Assembly (NCBI RefSeq): GCF_029637605.1 | Contig: NZ_CP121261.1 | Span: 2,914,001-2,978,000, forward strand | DNA length: 64,000 nt | Source of the DNA: Achromobacter spanius | GTDB lineage: Bacteria; Pseudomonadota; Gammaproteobacteria; Burkholderiales; Burkholderiaceae_B | Direction of reading: 5' to 3' | Part shown: positions 56,176-64,000 of the stretch, piece by piece | Layout: every line of letters begins with the position of its first letter | Position numbering within the stretch: the stretch's first letter is position 1 | Notes under the pieces: generated by a model | Databases searched by the model: none | What the model was told of the DNA's origin: nothing | Seen by the model: the letters and a program-made list of their open reading frames with translations, nothing else | Made by a program: the position numbers and the translations under genes

Positions 56176-57441
56176 TTATCCGCCCGCCGCCGCGTTCTCA
56201 AGCCCATCACCGGCGAACTCACCCGCCATCAACTGATCGCGCAGCGCGCCAATGCCCTGCCCTTCGCGCATCAAGCGCACATACCAACTGCTGTCGGCCG
56301 TGTCGCCATACAGGCACGCGCCCACCAGCTTGTCGTCGCTGATCACCAGCTTCTTGTAGACACCGTCCAGCGCATCAGCCAGCACGATCGTCTCGGTGTG
56401 CGCGCCGCCCGTGAAGTCCCCGGCTGAAAACAGGTCGATGCCCGTCACCTTCAGTTTCGTGGACGTGATGCTGCCTTCGTATCGGCCTATGCCATGCATG
56501 GCCAGATGATTGGCGGCCACCTTCGCCTGCTCGAACAAGGGCGCGACCAGGCCATAGGCCGTGCCACGATGGCTGACGCATTCGCCCACCGCGTAGATGC
56601 GCGGGTCATAGGTCTGCAAGGTATCGGTCACCACGATGCCGCGATCCACCCGCAAGCCGCAGCTTTCCGCCAGCGCCGTATTCGGCCGCACGCCCACCGC
56701 CATCACCACCAGGTCCGCTGGCACTTCCGCGCCATCCGCAAACCGCAGCGCGCGCACGCGTCCATCGTCGCCCGCGACGATCTCGCGGGTCTGGCGTTGC
56801 AGCAGGAAAGTCAGGCCGCGCGCCTCCAGGCTGCGCCGCAACAGCGCGGCCGCTTCAAGATCCAACTGGCGGTCCAGCAATGCCGCGCCCAGATGCACCA
56901 CCGATACGTTCATGCCTCGGGCGGCCAGGCCATTGGCGGCTTCCAGGCCCAGCAACCCGCCGCCGATCACCACCGCGTTGCGGTAGCGCGACGACGCCTC
57001 GATCATCCGGTTCACATCGTCGATATCGCGAAACGCGACCACGCCGTCCAGGTCGTGGCCCGGCACCGGCAGGATGGTCGGGTTCGACCCCGTGGCCAGC
57101 AGCAGGCGGTCATAGGCGGCTTCGGTGCCATCGTCGCAATGCACTCGGCGGCGCCCCCGATCCACCCGCGTGACCTTGCGGTTGCACAGCAGCCGGATGC
57201 CGTGCCGCGCATACCAGGCTTCATCGTTCAGCATGATGTCCTGCAAGGTCTGCTCCCCGGTCAGCACCGGGGACAGCAGGATGCGGTTGTAGTTGGTGTA
57301 GGGCTCGGCGCCGATCACCGTGATGTCGTAGAGCTCGGGCGCCTGCGCCAGCAGCTCTTCCACCGTGCGGATACCGGCCATGCCGTTGCCCACCACCACC
57401 AGCCTGGGCTTGGCGCCCGTGTTGGGTGTCGTCGCGCCCAT
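56176..57441 (-). CDS. FAD/NAD(P)-dependent oxidoreductase, NirB N-terminal-like (nitrate reductase electron donor)
   Basis: A 421-residue FAD protein aligned with the N-terminal part of NirB: RLVVVGNGMAGIRTVEELL at the FAD site, TVIGAEPYTNYNRILLSPVLTG, the NAD site RNAVVIGGGLLGLEAANGL, and TDTLQTYDPRIYAVGECVSHRG. It ends before the Fe-S and siroheme domains of NirB, so it cannot reduce nitrite itself. It most likely passes electrons from NAD(P)H to the 2Fe-2S domain of NasA, 3 bp downstream. The gene name varies between organisms, so none is given. Confidence 0.87.
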   Translation of the reverse strand: MGATTPNTGAKPRLVVVGNGMAGIRTVEELLAQAPELYDITVIGAEPYTNYNRILLSPVLTGEQTLQDIMLNDEAWYARHGIRLLCNRKVTRVDRGRRRVHCDDGTEAAYDRLLLATGSNPTILPVPGHDLDGVVAFRDIDDVNRMIEASSRYRNAVVIGGGLLGLEAANGLAARGMNVSVVHLGAALLDRQLDLEAAALLRRSLEARGLTFLLQRQTREIVAGDDGRVRALRFADGAEVPADLVVMAVGVRPNTALAESCGLRVDRGIVVTDTLQTYDPRIYAVGECVSHRGTAYGLVAPLFEQAKVAANHLAMHGIGRYEGSITSTKLKVTGIDLFSAGDFTGGAHTETIVLADALDGVYKKLVISDDKLVGACLYGDTADSSWYVRLMREGQGIGALRDQLMAGEFAGDGLENAAAGG

Positions 57442-57461
57442 GTGCTCTCCTGTGCCGCCGT

Positions 57462-58340
57462 TCAGGCGACGGCGCGAACGGCGTCGTCGCGGGATTCCAA
57501 GGCCTCGGCTTCGCGTTCCAGTTCGGCGTTGATATCAGCGGCGGCTTGCGAACGTTCCGGGTTGCCATGGCGGCGATGCAGGAAGTCCACGACCGACGCG
57601 CGGCAGGCCAGATACATGGCGTCGTTGGCCAGCCGCACGCGGTCACGCGGGCGCGGCAAAGGCACGGACAGGATGTCGCCAATGGTGGCGGCCGGGCCGT
57701 TGGTCAGCATGACGATGCGGTCGGACAGCAGCACGGCCTCGTCCACGTCGTGCGTGACCATGATGGTGGTGGTGCGCGTCTTGGCCACGATCTTCAGCAG
57801 CTCGTCCTGCAGATGCGCGCGCGTCAACGCATCCAACGCGCCAAAGGGTTCGTCCATGAGCAGCACGCCGGGCTCAATGGCCAAGGCGCGCGCGATGCCC
57901 ACGCGCTGCTTCATGCCGCCTGAAATTTCACGCGGCAGTTTGTTTTGCGCTGGCAGCAGCCCCACCAGTTCAAGCGCCGCCCGCGTGCGCTGCTCCAGTT
58001 GCGGGCGCTTTTCCGTGGAACCGAACACGCGCTCCACCGCCAGGTAAACGTTCTGGAAGCACGTGAGCCAAGGCAGCAACGAATGGTTCTGGAACACCAC
58101 AGCGCGGTCGGGACCGGGCCCGGTGATCTCGCGCTCGGCGCACAGCAGCACGCCACGGCTTGGCCGGGTCAAGCCCGCGATCAAATTCAACAAGGTCGAT
58201 TTGCCGCAGCCGGAATGGCCGATCAGGGTAATGAACTCCCCCTGCTCGACCGTCAGGTCGATATCGCGCAGCGCCACGAAGTCGCCCTTGCGGGTGTGGA
58301 AGGTCTGGCCCACGTTTTCGATGCGAACGAATTTCTTCAT
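57462..58340 (-). CDS. nrtD: Nitrate ABC transporter ATP-binding protein
   Basis: A 292-residue ATPase for nitrate/nitrite uptake, the NrtD/NasD type. Walker A GHSGCGKST near residue 42, Q-loop VFQNHSLLPWLT, signature ISGGMKQRVGIARAL and Walker B VLLMDEPFGALD are present. The start at 58340 (MKKFVRIENVG) leaves 4 bp after the permease stop and discards an out-of-place upstream stretch. Cytoplasmic face of the NrtABD transporter. Confidence 0.9.
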   Translation of the reverse strand: MKKFVRIENVGQTFHTRKGDFVALRDIDLTVEQGEFITLIGHSGCGKSTLLNLIAGLTRPSRGVLLCAEREITGPGPDRAVVFQNHSLLPWLTCFQNVYLAVERVFGSTEKRPQLEQRTRAALELVGLLPAQNKLPREISGGMKQRVGIARALAIEPGVLLMDEPFGALDALTRAHLQDELLKIVAKTRTTTIMVTHDVDEAVLLSDRIVMLTNGPAATIGDILSVPLPRPRDRVRLANDAMYLACRASVVDFLHRRHGNPERSQAAADINAELEREAEALESRDDAVRAVA

Positions 58341-58344
58341 GGCG

Positions 58345-59178
58345 CTATTCCTCGGTGTAGGTGAAGCGGCGGGCCAGGGCCACCAACAGGGTTTCCAACA
58401 GCAAGCCCACAATGCCGATTAGAAAAATGGCAATGACGATGTGCTCGACCTTCAGGTTGTTCCATTCATCCCACAGCCAGAAGCCGATACCCGTGCCCCC
58501 GGTCAGCATTTCGGCTGCCACGATCACCAGCCAGGCGGTGCCGATGGACAGGCGCACGCCCGTCAGCACATAGGGCAGCACGGCGGGCAGCAGCACTTTC
58601 GTGGTCAGCTTCCATTCGGACAGGTTCAGCACCCGCGCCACGTTCAGGTAGTCCTGCGGCACGCGCGACACGCCCACCGCGGTATTGATGATCATCGGCC
58701 AGATCGAACAGATGAAAATCGCCCAGATCGCGGCAGGGTCCGCGGCCTTGAACAGCAGCAGCCCCAGCGGCAGCCAGGCCAGCGGCGACACCGGCCGCAA
58801 CAGGCTGACGATGGGGGAGAACATGGCGTTGATGGCGGCATAGCGCCCGATGGCGAAGCCCGCGGGAATACCGATCACCGCCGCCAGGCCAAAGCCGATG
58901 GCCACGCGCTCCAGCGAGGCCACAAGGTTCCAGCCTATGCCCTTGTCGTTGGGGCCGTTGTCGTAGAACGGGTCGGAAAACAGCGTCACGGCGGCATGCC
59001 AGGTCACCCCCGGCGTGGGGATCTCTGGAATCTGCATCGCGATCACCTGCCACATCAGCACAAACAACGCGAAGCCGGCCACCGGTCCGGCCACGGCTTT
59101 CAGCGCGGATTCCAGTTTCTCGCGGCCAGCGGCAACCAGTGCTTCGCCGCGGCCCACAGTCGTTACGGTAGAAGTCAT
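58345..59178 (-). CDS. nrtB: Nitrate ABC transporter permease
   Basis: A 277-residue permease of the NrtB/SsuC type. Membrane segments include VAGFALFVLMWQVIAMQI, VAIGFGLAAVIGIPAGFAIG, AIWAIFICSIWPMIINTAVG and VIAIFLIGIVGLLLETLLVAL. The EAA loop VPQDYLNVARVLNLSEWKLTTKVLLPAVLPYVLTG lies between. The ATG at 59178 is chosen because the upstream frame overlaps the binding-protein gene. Confidence 0.9.
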   Translation of the reverse strand: MTSTVTTVGRGEALVAAGREKLESALKAVAGPVAGFALFVLMWQVIAMQIPEIPTPGVTWHAAVTLFSDPFYDNGPNDKGIGWNLVASLERVAIGFGLAAVIGIPAGFAIGRYAAINAMFSPIVSLLRPVSPLAWLPLGLLLFKAADPAAIWAIFICSIWPMIINTAVGVSRVPQDYLNVARVLNLSEWKLTTKVLLPAVLPYVLTGVRLSIGTAWLVIVAAEMLTGGTGIGFWLWDEWNNLKVEHIVIAIFLIGIVGLLLETLLVALARRFTYTEE

Positions 59179-59203
59179 AGCAAGCCCTCTTGTGGTTTTC
59201 CGG

Positions 59204-60505
59204 TCAGACCTTGACCTTGAATCCGTCGGCATAGGCCGCCGGGTTGCTGCCGTCCCACTTCACCCCGTCGATCAGCGTTGACGTGCGCGTTTCGCTGGTG
59301 GGCAGCGCCACGCCCGCGGCTTGCGCGGCCTGCTTGTAGAGGTCGATGCGGTTGATCTGCTTGGCCACCGCCAGGTAGTCCGGGTGCTCTTTCAAGAGGC
59401 CCCAGCGCTTGTGCTGCGTCAGGAACCACATGCCGTCGCTCAGGTACGGAAAGTTGGCCGATCCGTCGGCGTAAAAGCGCATGGCGTGCTCGTCCGTCCA
59501 GGTCTTGCCCAGGCCGTCCTGGTACTTGCCCAGCATGCGGTCCACGATGCCACTGGCGTCCGTGTTCACGTAGGACTTGGCGGCGATGGTTTCGGCCGTC
59601 TTCTGACGGTTGGCGGGCGAGGCGTCGATCCACTTGCCGGCCTCGAGGATGGCCGCGGTGACGGCGCGCGCCGTGTTCGGATTGCGCGCCACGAAATCCG
59701 CGCTGGTACCCAGCACCTTTTCGGGATGGTCCTGCCAGATGTCCTGCGAGGTCACGGCGGTAAAGCCGATCTTGTCCATGATGGTGCGCGCGCCCCAGGG
59801 CTCGCCCACGCAGAAGCCGTCCATATTGCCCACGCGCATGTTCGCCACCATCTGGGGCGGCGGCACGGTGATGACCTTGGCGTCTTTCATCGGGTTGATG
59901 CCATAGGCGGCCAGCCAGTAATACAGCCACATGGCGTGCGTGCCGGTCGGGAAGGTCTGCGCGAAGGTGTATTCGCGCTTGTCCGACGCCATCAGCTTGG
60001 CCAGCGATTCGCCGTCGCGCGCCCCACCTTCCAACACCTTGTTCGATAGCGAGATCGCCTGGCCGTTCTGATTCAGGCTCATCAAGACCGCCATGTCCTT
60101 CTTGGGGCCGCCGATGCCCAGGTGCACGCCGTACACCAGCCCATACAGCACGTGCGCCATATCGAGCTCGCCGTTCAGCAGCTTGTCGCGCACGGCCGCC
60201 CACGAGGCTTCCTTGGAAGGCGTGATGGTCACGCCGTATTTCTTGTCGATGCCCAGCACCGACGCCATCACCACCGATGCGCAATCGGTCAGTGGAATAA
60301 AGCCGATCTTCACCTCGGTCTTTTCCGGCGCGTCCGTGCCGGCCGCCCAGGCGCCGGCGCGCACCAGCGGATCAACCAGAGACAGCAGGCCGGCGCCCGC
60401 CACCGCGCGCGCCGTACCGCTCAACCACTTGCGGCGGCTGGCATTGGCACCCGCGTCCGCATGGGGGGCAAGGTCGGATGAGGGGCTACGTTGTACTGGC
60501 GTCAT
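59204..60505 (-). CDS. nrtA: NrtA-like nitrate-binding protein with Tat signal
   Basis: A 433-residue binding protein of the CmpA/NrtA family. A twin-arginine signal (NASRRKWLSGTARAVAGAGLLS) is followed by EKTEVKIGFIPLTDCASVVMASVLGIDKKYGV, the binding-lobe motif of this group, and VNTDASGIVDRMLGKYQDGLGKTW. It delivers nitrate to NrtBD. First gene of the operon, directly downstream of a terminator-containing leader. Tat export instead of a lipoprotein signal is usual in proteobacterial members. Confidence 0.92.
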   Translation of the reverse strand: MTPVQRSPSSDLAPHADAGANASRRKWLSGTARAVAGAGLLSLVDPLVRAGAWAAGTDAPEKTEVKIGFIPLTDCASVVMASVLGIDKKYGVTITPSKEASWAAVRDKLLNGELDMAHVLYGLVYGVHLGIGGPKKDMAVLMSLNQNGQAISLSNKVLEGGARDGESLAKLMASDKREYTFAQTFPTGTHAMWLYYWLAAYGINPMKDAKVITVPPPQMVANMRVGNMDGFCVGEPWGARTIMDKIGFTAVTSQDIWQDHPEKVLGTSADFVARNPNTARAVTAAILEAGKWIDASPANRQKTAETIAAKSYVNTDASGIVDRMLGKYQDGLGKTWTDEHAMRFYADGSANFPYLSDGMWFLTQHKRWGLLKEHPDYLAVAKQINRIDLYKQAAQAAGVALPTSETRTSTLIDGVKWDGSNPAAYADGFKVKV

Positions 60506-60520
60506 GCATGGCTCCTGGCA

Positions 60521-60573
60521 AAAAAAAACGTCCCGCGCGCCATGGAACCCAGTCCATTGGCGCAGCGGAACGT
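60521..60573 (-). terminator. Leader terminator of nrtABD-FAD-nasA (NasT antitermination candidate)
   Basis: On the minus strand ACGTTCCGCTGCGCCAATGG pairs with CCATGGCGCGCGGGACGT (two single-base bulges), followed by at least eight T residues, 15 bases before the nrtA ATG. A terminator inside the leader would block the operon unless relieved. An upstream hairpin GCCGC-ACTAC-GCGGC (60586-60600) could be part of an antiterminator. The upper stem can also close as ATGGA-hexaloop-TCCAT, resembling ANTAR-target hexaloops in size, but its first base is C rather than the conserved A. Confidence 0.72.
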
Positions 60574-60641
60574 CGTTGTCCCTTGCCGCGTAGTGCGGCG
60601 CGTTGCGTCGGCGACCGCCGTTGGCCGCCCGATATCACTCA

Positions 60642-60658
60642 AGCAAACGCTGTGCCAG
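60642..60658 (-). promoter_or_regulatory. Sigma-54 promoter of the nrtABD-FAD-nasA operon
   Basis: On the minus strand CTGGCACAGCGTTTGCT matches the RpoN consensus YTGGCACGRNNNTTGCW at 16 of 17 positions, with the invariant GG and GC exactly ten bases apart. The predicted start is near 60631, giving a leader of about 125 nt that includes the terminator. Confidence 0.8.
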
Positions 60659-60755
60659 GCGCGTGGAAAATGCCCCTGAACACCCGGCAGGCCGCGCCGG
60701 CATTGGCGTTGCGATGAATCACGCATCACCGCGGCGTTGCCACCGTGTGCGCGGC

Positions 60756-60772
60756 GGAACCAAGTTGGTGCG
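60756..60772. promoter_or_regulatory. NtrC-binding site 1 (candidate)
   Basis: The 17-mer with half-sites ACCAA and TTGGTGC matches the NtrC consensus TGCACYAAAWTGGTGCA at about 13 positions. It lies about 130 bp upstream of the sigma-54 start of the nrt operon and about 120 bp from that of nasT, suitable for activation by looping in either direction. Confidence 0.6.
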
Positions 60773-60788
60773 CAATGCGTTGCGGCGG

Positions 60789-60805
60789 CGCACCAACGCT
60801 GTGCC
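60789..60805. promoter_or_regulatory. NtrC-binding site 2 (candidate)
   Basis: GCAC-N7-GTGC core (GCACCAACGCTGTGC, 60790-60804), about 11 of 17 consensus bases. Its centre is 33 bp from that of site 1, three helical turns, so two NtrC dimers would lie on the same face of the DNA, as at glnA enhancers. Confidence 0.5.
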
Positions 60806-60857
60806 GTCCACGCCCTGCCGCTGTGCGCGGCAAACTCGCCGCGCGTGCAATCCGGGA

Positions 60858-60873
60858 TGGCATGGAACTTGCA
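60858..60873 (+). promoter_or_regulatory. Sigma-54 promoter of nasT
   Basis: TGGCATGGAACTTGCA matches the RpoN pattern TGGCAC-N5-TTGCW with one mismatch (T for C) and the required GG-N10-GC spacing. The start would be near 60884, 15 bases before the nasT ATG, which has GGGGGGA as ribosome site. Confidence 0.65.
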
Positions 60874-60898
60874 TGCACGACAGCATCGGGGGGATCAC

Positions 60899-61480
60899 AT
60901 GCTGAAGGTCATGCTGCTGAATGATGGCGAGGGACGCGCGGCGTCGCTGCGGCAAACGCTTGCCGCGGCCGGCGTACACGTGGTCTCGGAAGTGGCCCCC
61001 GGCACCGACCTGGCCACCGCCATCGCCCAGGCCGCCCCGGACGTGGTGCTGATCGACAGCGACGCCCCCGGGCGCGACACCCTGGAAAACGTCTGTGTGG
61101 CCAGCGCGCACAGTGATCGGCCAGTGGTGATGTTCACCGATGACGGCAACCGCGACACCATCCGCACCGCGTTGCGCGCGGGCGTGGCCGCATATGTGGT
61201 GGGCGACGTGTCGGCCGCCCGCATCGAACCCCTGCTGACCGTGGCGATTGAACGCTTCGCCATGGAAAAGTCGCGGCGCGAGGAACTGCGCGACGCGCAA
61301 CTGCGGCTGGCCGAGCGCCAGTGGGTGGAAAAGGCCAAGGGCATCTTGATGAAGACGCGCTCGATTCCGGAAGAGGAAGCGCACCGGCTATTGCGTGACC
61401 GCGCCATGCAAAGCCAGAAGCGGTTGGGCGAGGTGGCCCGCGAAGTCGTCGAAATGAGCCAATGGTTGGGCAGCGCCTGA
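60899..61480 (+). CDS. nasT: NasT, ANTAR-domain antitermination response regulator
   Basis: A 193-residue protein with an N-terminal receiver-like domain (MLKVMLLNDGEGRAASLRQTL; VVLIDSDAPGRDTLENV holds the Asp-containing region) and a C-terminal ANTAR domain (ERQWVEKAKGILMKTRSIPEEEAHRLLRDRAMQSQKRLGEVAREV). ANTAR proteins bind paired hairpins in leader RNA and prevent termination. NasT normally acts with the nitrate sensor NasS; no NasS is adjacent, though the NrtA-like protein is of the same fold and might act in that role. Divergent from the nrt-nasA operon. Start chosen at MLKVMLLND. Confidence 0.9.
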   Translation: MLKVMLLNDGEGRAASLRQTLAAAGVHVVSEVAPGTDLATAIAQAAPDVVLIDSDAPGRDTLENVCVASAHSDRPVVMFTDDGNRDTIRTALRAGVAAYVVGDVSAARIEPLLTVAIERFAMEKSRREELRDAQLRLAERQWVEKAKGILMKTRSIPEEEAHRLLRDRAMQSQKRLGEVAREVVEMSQWLGSA

Positions 61481-61484
61481 CCAG

Positions 61485-61523
61485 ATAAGTTCTGAATATA
61501 AGTTCTAGATATAAGGATTCAAG
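61485..61523 (+). repeat. Three 13-bp direct repeats before cysG
   Basis: ATAAGTTCTGAAT (61485-61497), ATAAGTTCTAGAT (61498-61510) and ATAAGGATTCAAG (61511-61523) follow each other without a gap between nasT and cysG. The first two are 11/13 identical, and all share ATAAG. Uniform spacing and AT-richness suggest an iteron-like operator for a helix-turn-helix regulator such as CysB. It is a candidate control region of cysG. Confidence 0.5.
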
Positions 61524-61602
61524 AAATCAAAAGTTGTGGGGATGTAAGCCCGTCCCTATCATCGGCTGATATTTTGCCGGGTACGCCCGAGGCGGGCACA
61601 AG

Positions 61603-63009
61603 ATGAAGCTTTTCCCGATTTTTGCTGATCTGAAGGGTCGGCGGGTGCTGGTGGTGGGCGGTGGCGCGGTGGCCGAGCGCAAGACGCTCGCGCTATTGGA
61701 AGCCATGGCCGACGTGGTGGTGGGCGCGCCGGAACTGACCCCGGCACTGACCGAGCTGGCGGCGCAGGGCCGCATCCGCCACCTGGCCGGCCGGTTCAAC
61801 CCCGACTGGCTGAACGATGTGTGGCTGGTGGTGGCCGCCACGGACGACCGCGGCGCCAATGCCGAGGTCTCCGACGCCGCCAGCGCGCGACGCATTTTTG
61901 CCAATGTGGTGGACGACCCTGAACTGTCCTCGTTCCAGGTGCCCTCCATTGTTGACCGCTCGCCCGTCATCGTGGCGATCTCGTCGTCGGGCGTGGCGCC
62001 CGTGCTGGCGCGCCGCGTGCGCGAGCGCATCGAATCCCTGTTCGACCATACGCTGGGCCAACTGGCCGCGCTGGCCGCGACCTACCGCAAGCGCATCCGC
62101 GCCAGCCATCCCGACCTGGGCGCGCGCCGCCGCTTCTACGACTGGTTGCTGGACGGCCCCGTGGCGGGCCTGCTGCGCCAGCAGCAAGCCGCGCAGGCCG
62201 AAGCCGCGCTGACCCAGGCGCTGGACACGCCGCTGGCCCCGGCCGAGGGCAGCGTGGTGCTGGTGGGTGCGGGGCCGGGCGATCCCGGCCTGCTGACCCT
62301 GAAAGCGCTGCGCGCCTTGAACGAAGCCGACGTCATACTGTACGACCGCCTGGTCAGCGACGACGTGATGTCGCTGGCGCGCCGCGACGCCGAACGCATT
62401 GCCGTGGGCAAGCTGCCCGGTGAAAACCACCACGCCACCCAAGCCCGCATCCATGCCCTGCTGGTGGAACACGCGCAGGCGGGCCGCCGGGTGGTGCGCT
62501 TGAAAGGTGGCGACGCGTTCATCTTTGGCCGGGGCGGCGAAGAACTGGAGTATCTGCGTGCGCACCGGGTGCGCTTCGAGGTGGTGCCAGGCATCACGGC
62601 CGCGCTGGCCTGTGCCGCCTATGCCGGCATTCCGCTGACGCACCGCGAGCATGCACAGTCGGTGCGGCTGATCACGGCGCACTGCCGGGAAGACGAAGAC
62701 AACCTGGATTGGCCCGCGCTGGCGCGTGAAAAGCAGACGCTGGCGTTCTATATGGGCGTGGGACAGCTAGACCTGCTGACCCGCCGCCTGCTGGCTCATG
62801 GCCGTGCGGCCGACACGCCGTTCGCGCTGATTGAAAACGGCAGCCGGCCGGAACAGCGCGTGCTGTCGGGCACGCTGGAAGCGCTGCCACGCCTGGCGGC
62901 CGAACACACCATCCGGTCCCCCGCCCTGTTGATCGTGGGTGAAGTGGCGGGGTTGGCGTCGCGCTTGCAATGGTTTGGCCAGCATATCGAGGGCGCGAGC
63001 GGCGCGTAG
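61603..63009 (+). CDS. cysG: CysG, siroheme synthase
   Basis: A 468-residue trifunctional enzyme making siroheme from uroporphyrinogen III. The N-terminal precorrin-2 dehydrogenase/ferrochelatase domain starts [22 protein letters not shown]; the C-terminal SAM methyltransferase domain starts near residue 215 ([41 protein letters not shown]) and includes [22 protein letters not shown] and [22 protein letters not shown]. Siroheme serves nitrite and sulfite reductases, which fits its place beside nitrate assimilation genes. 122 bp after nasT on the same strand; may have its own promoter. Confidence 0.95.
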   Translation: MKLFPIFADLKGRRVLVVGGGAVAERKTLALLEAMADVVVGAPELTPALTELAAQGRIRHLAGRFNPDWLNDVWLVVAATDDRGANAEVSDAASARRIFANVVDDPELSSFQVPSIVDRSPVIVAISSSGVAPVLARRVRERIESLFDHTLGQLAALAATYRKRIRASHPDLGARRRFYDWLLDGPVAGLLRQQQAAQAEAALTQALDTPLAPAEGSVVLVGAGPGDPGLLTLKALRALNEADVILYDRLVSDDVMSLARRDAERIAVGKLPGENHHATQARIHALLVEHAQAGRRVVRLKGGDAFIFGRGGEELEYLRAHRVRFEVVPGITAALACAAYAGIPLTHREHAQSVRLITAHCREDEDNLDWPALAREKQTLAFYMGVGQLDLLTRRLLAHGRAADTPFALIENGSRPEQRVLSGTLEALPRLAAEHTIRSPALLIVGEVAGLASRLQWFGQHIEGASGA

Positions 63010-63035
63010 CCGCTTGCATCGCCCCCGCGCTTGCC

Positions 63036-63674
63036 TTAGATCGCCTTCTGGTTCGTGCCGAAAATGCGGTCGCCCGCATCGCCCAGGCCGGGCATGATGT
63101 AGCCGTGTTCGTTCAGGCCGTCATCGATGGACGCCGTATAGATGTGCACGTCGGGGTGCTTGGCCAGCACGGTATCGATGCCCACGGGCGCGGCCACCAA
63201 CACCAGCGCGCGGATTTCCTTGCAGCCAGCGCGCTTGAGCAGATCAATGGCGGCAACCATCGAGCCGCCGGTCGCCAGCATGGGGTCCACGATCAGCGCC
63301 AAGCGTTGGTCCAGTTCACCGACCAGGCGTTCCAGGTACGTATGGGCTTCCAGTGTTTCTTCGTTGCGGGCCACGCCCACCACGCTGACCTTGGCGCCGG
63401 GGATCAAGCTGAGCACCCCGTCCAACATACCGATGCCGGCGCGCAAGATGGGCACCACGGTGACCTTCTTGCCGGCGATTTTCTCAACCTGGACCTCACC
63501 ACACCAGCCCTGGACGGTGGCAGGTTCCAAGGGCAGGTCCTTGGACGCTTCGTACGTCAGCAGCGCGCCCACTTCCTGCGACAACTCCCGAAAGCTCTTG
63601 GTGCTGAGGTCGGCGCGACGCATGATTCCGAGCTTGTGGCGGATCAGCGGATGGCGGATTTCGTGCACGGGCAT
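63036..63674 (-). CDS. upp: Uracil phosphoribosyltransferase
   Basis: A 212-residue enzyme converting uracil and PRPP to UMP. The N-terminus [29 protein letters not shown], the PRPP-binding motif [24 protein letters not shown] near residue 130, and the C-terminal [30 protein letters not shown] are diagnostic. GGAG lies nine bases before the ATG. It is convergent with cysG, with 26 bp between stops. It is a consumer of PRPP that phnN can also feed. Confidence 0.96.
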   Translation of the reverse strand: MPVHEIRHPLIRHKLGIMRRADLSTKSFRELSQEVGALLTYEASKDLPLEPATVQGWCGEVQVEKIAGKKVTVVPILRAGIGMLDGVLSLIPGAKVSVVGVARNEETLEAHTYLERLVGELDQRLALIVDPMLATGGSMVAAIDLLKRAGCKEIRALVLVAAPVGIDTVLAKHPDVHIYTASIDDGLNEHGYIMPGLGDAGDRIFGTNQKAI

Positions 63675-63771
63675 GTGCGTAATTCTCCAGAATATTGAAA
63701 TACAGGGGGTGTCGCCTCAGGCCATTTTCGAGCCATAGCTGAGGATCGTAATCGGTTTGGAAAAAAAAGCC

Positions 63772-64000
63772 CTATTGTTCTGCAAGCCAGGCGATGAGGG
63801 CGTCGTCAAAGGCGCGAACGGCGCCCGCCTGCTCGTGGTTCACGATGCTGACCACCACGTAGCGCTTGCCGCTGGCGCCCAGCACGTACCCGGCGATGGC
63901 GCGCACGTCGCGCAGCGAGCCGGTCTTCAGGTGGGCCATGCCCTGCGTGCCGTCACCCTTCAGGCGGCGGCGCACCGTGCCGTCGACCCCGGCAATGGCG
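63772..64000 (-). CDS. dacB: D-alanyl-D-alanine carboxypeptidase DacB, C-terminal end only
   Basis: The frame is open from the right window edge (first full codon at 63999) to the stop at 63772, so only the C-terminal 75 residues are seen. The sequence contains VRRRLKGDGTQGMAHLKTGSLRDVRAIAGYVLG, whose KTGS motif is the third active-site motif of the PBP4/DacB family. It then ends FDDALIAWLAEQ. PBP4 is a periplasmic DD-carboxypeptidase/endopeptidase. The N-terminal part with SxxK lies outside the window. Confidence 0.85.
   Translation of the reverse strand, partial: AIAGVDGTVRRRLKGDGTQGMAHLKTGSLRDVRAIAGYVLGASGKRYVVVSIVNHEQAGAVRAFDDALIAWLAEQ

Overview
The window is dense, GC-rich bacterial chromosome with short intergenic gaps. 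Gene content points to a betaproteobacterium of the Alcaligenaceae, most like Achromobacter or Bordetella: Bug-type tctC-family binding proteins, a tkt-gap-pgk cluster, an 87-residue IF-1, a DUF3141-acetyltransferase-AckA-FabI cluster and many LysR/GST-type genes. This assignment is inferred from family content, not from a search. I see no rRNA, tRNA, CRISPR array, insertion sequence or prophage.

Phosphonate region (about 0.4-17.9 kb). A minus-strand operon phnGHIJKLM plus a MOSC gene encodes the C-P lyase core. It diverges from phnF (GntR/UTRA repressor), which heads phnF-phnM2-DUF1045-phnN. The two arms share a GntR-type operator (6930-6939 and 7863-7877). A LysR-GGT-like-Bug-GAF block (10.5-15.0 kb) separates this from the transporter operon phnC-phnD-phnE (17.8-15.0 kb), which has a good Pho box. 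phnP is absent; a 2H-phosphoesterase-like DUF1045 protein may do its work.

Housekeeping region (18-27.7 kb): GFA-fold protein, infA behind a long hairpin-rich leader, an M23 peptidase and lipoprotein pair, mog, a PiT phosphate transporter, DsbA-like, GST and cbpA/cbpM genes, and a small cupin.

Carbon metabolism (27.9-49 kb): a PhaC-like DUF3141 protein coupled to a Pta-type acyltransferase, acetate kinase and FabI; a SulP transporter; a second Bug protein; tkt-gap-pgk, with two palindromic extragenic elements around pgk; rsmE; barstar-patatin-maeB; an aminotransferase.

Envelope and nitrogen region (49-64 kb): SLT transglycosylase, UbiD, the YqjD/YqjE/YqjK-like set, then a nitrate assimilation operon (ABC transporter, FAD reductase, NasA) diverging from nasT. 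The 393-bp gap between nrtA and nasT holds two divergent sigma-54 promoters, two NtrC-like sites three helical turns apart, and a leader terminator suited to NasT antitermination. cysG (siroheme) follows, then upp and the C-terminal end of dacB at the right edge.
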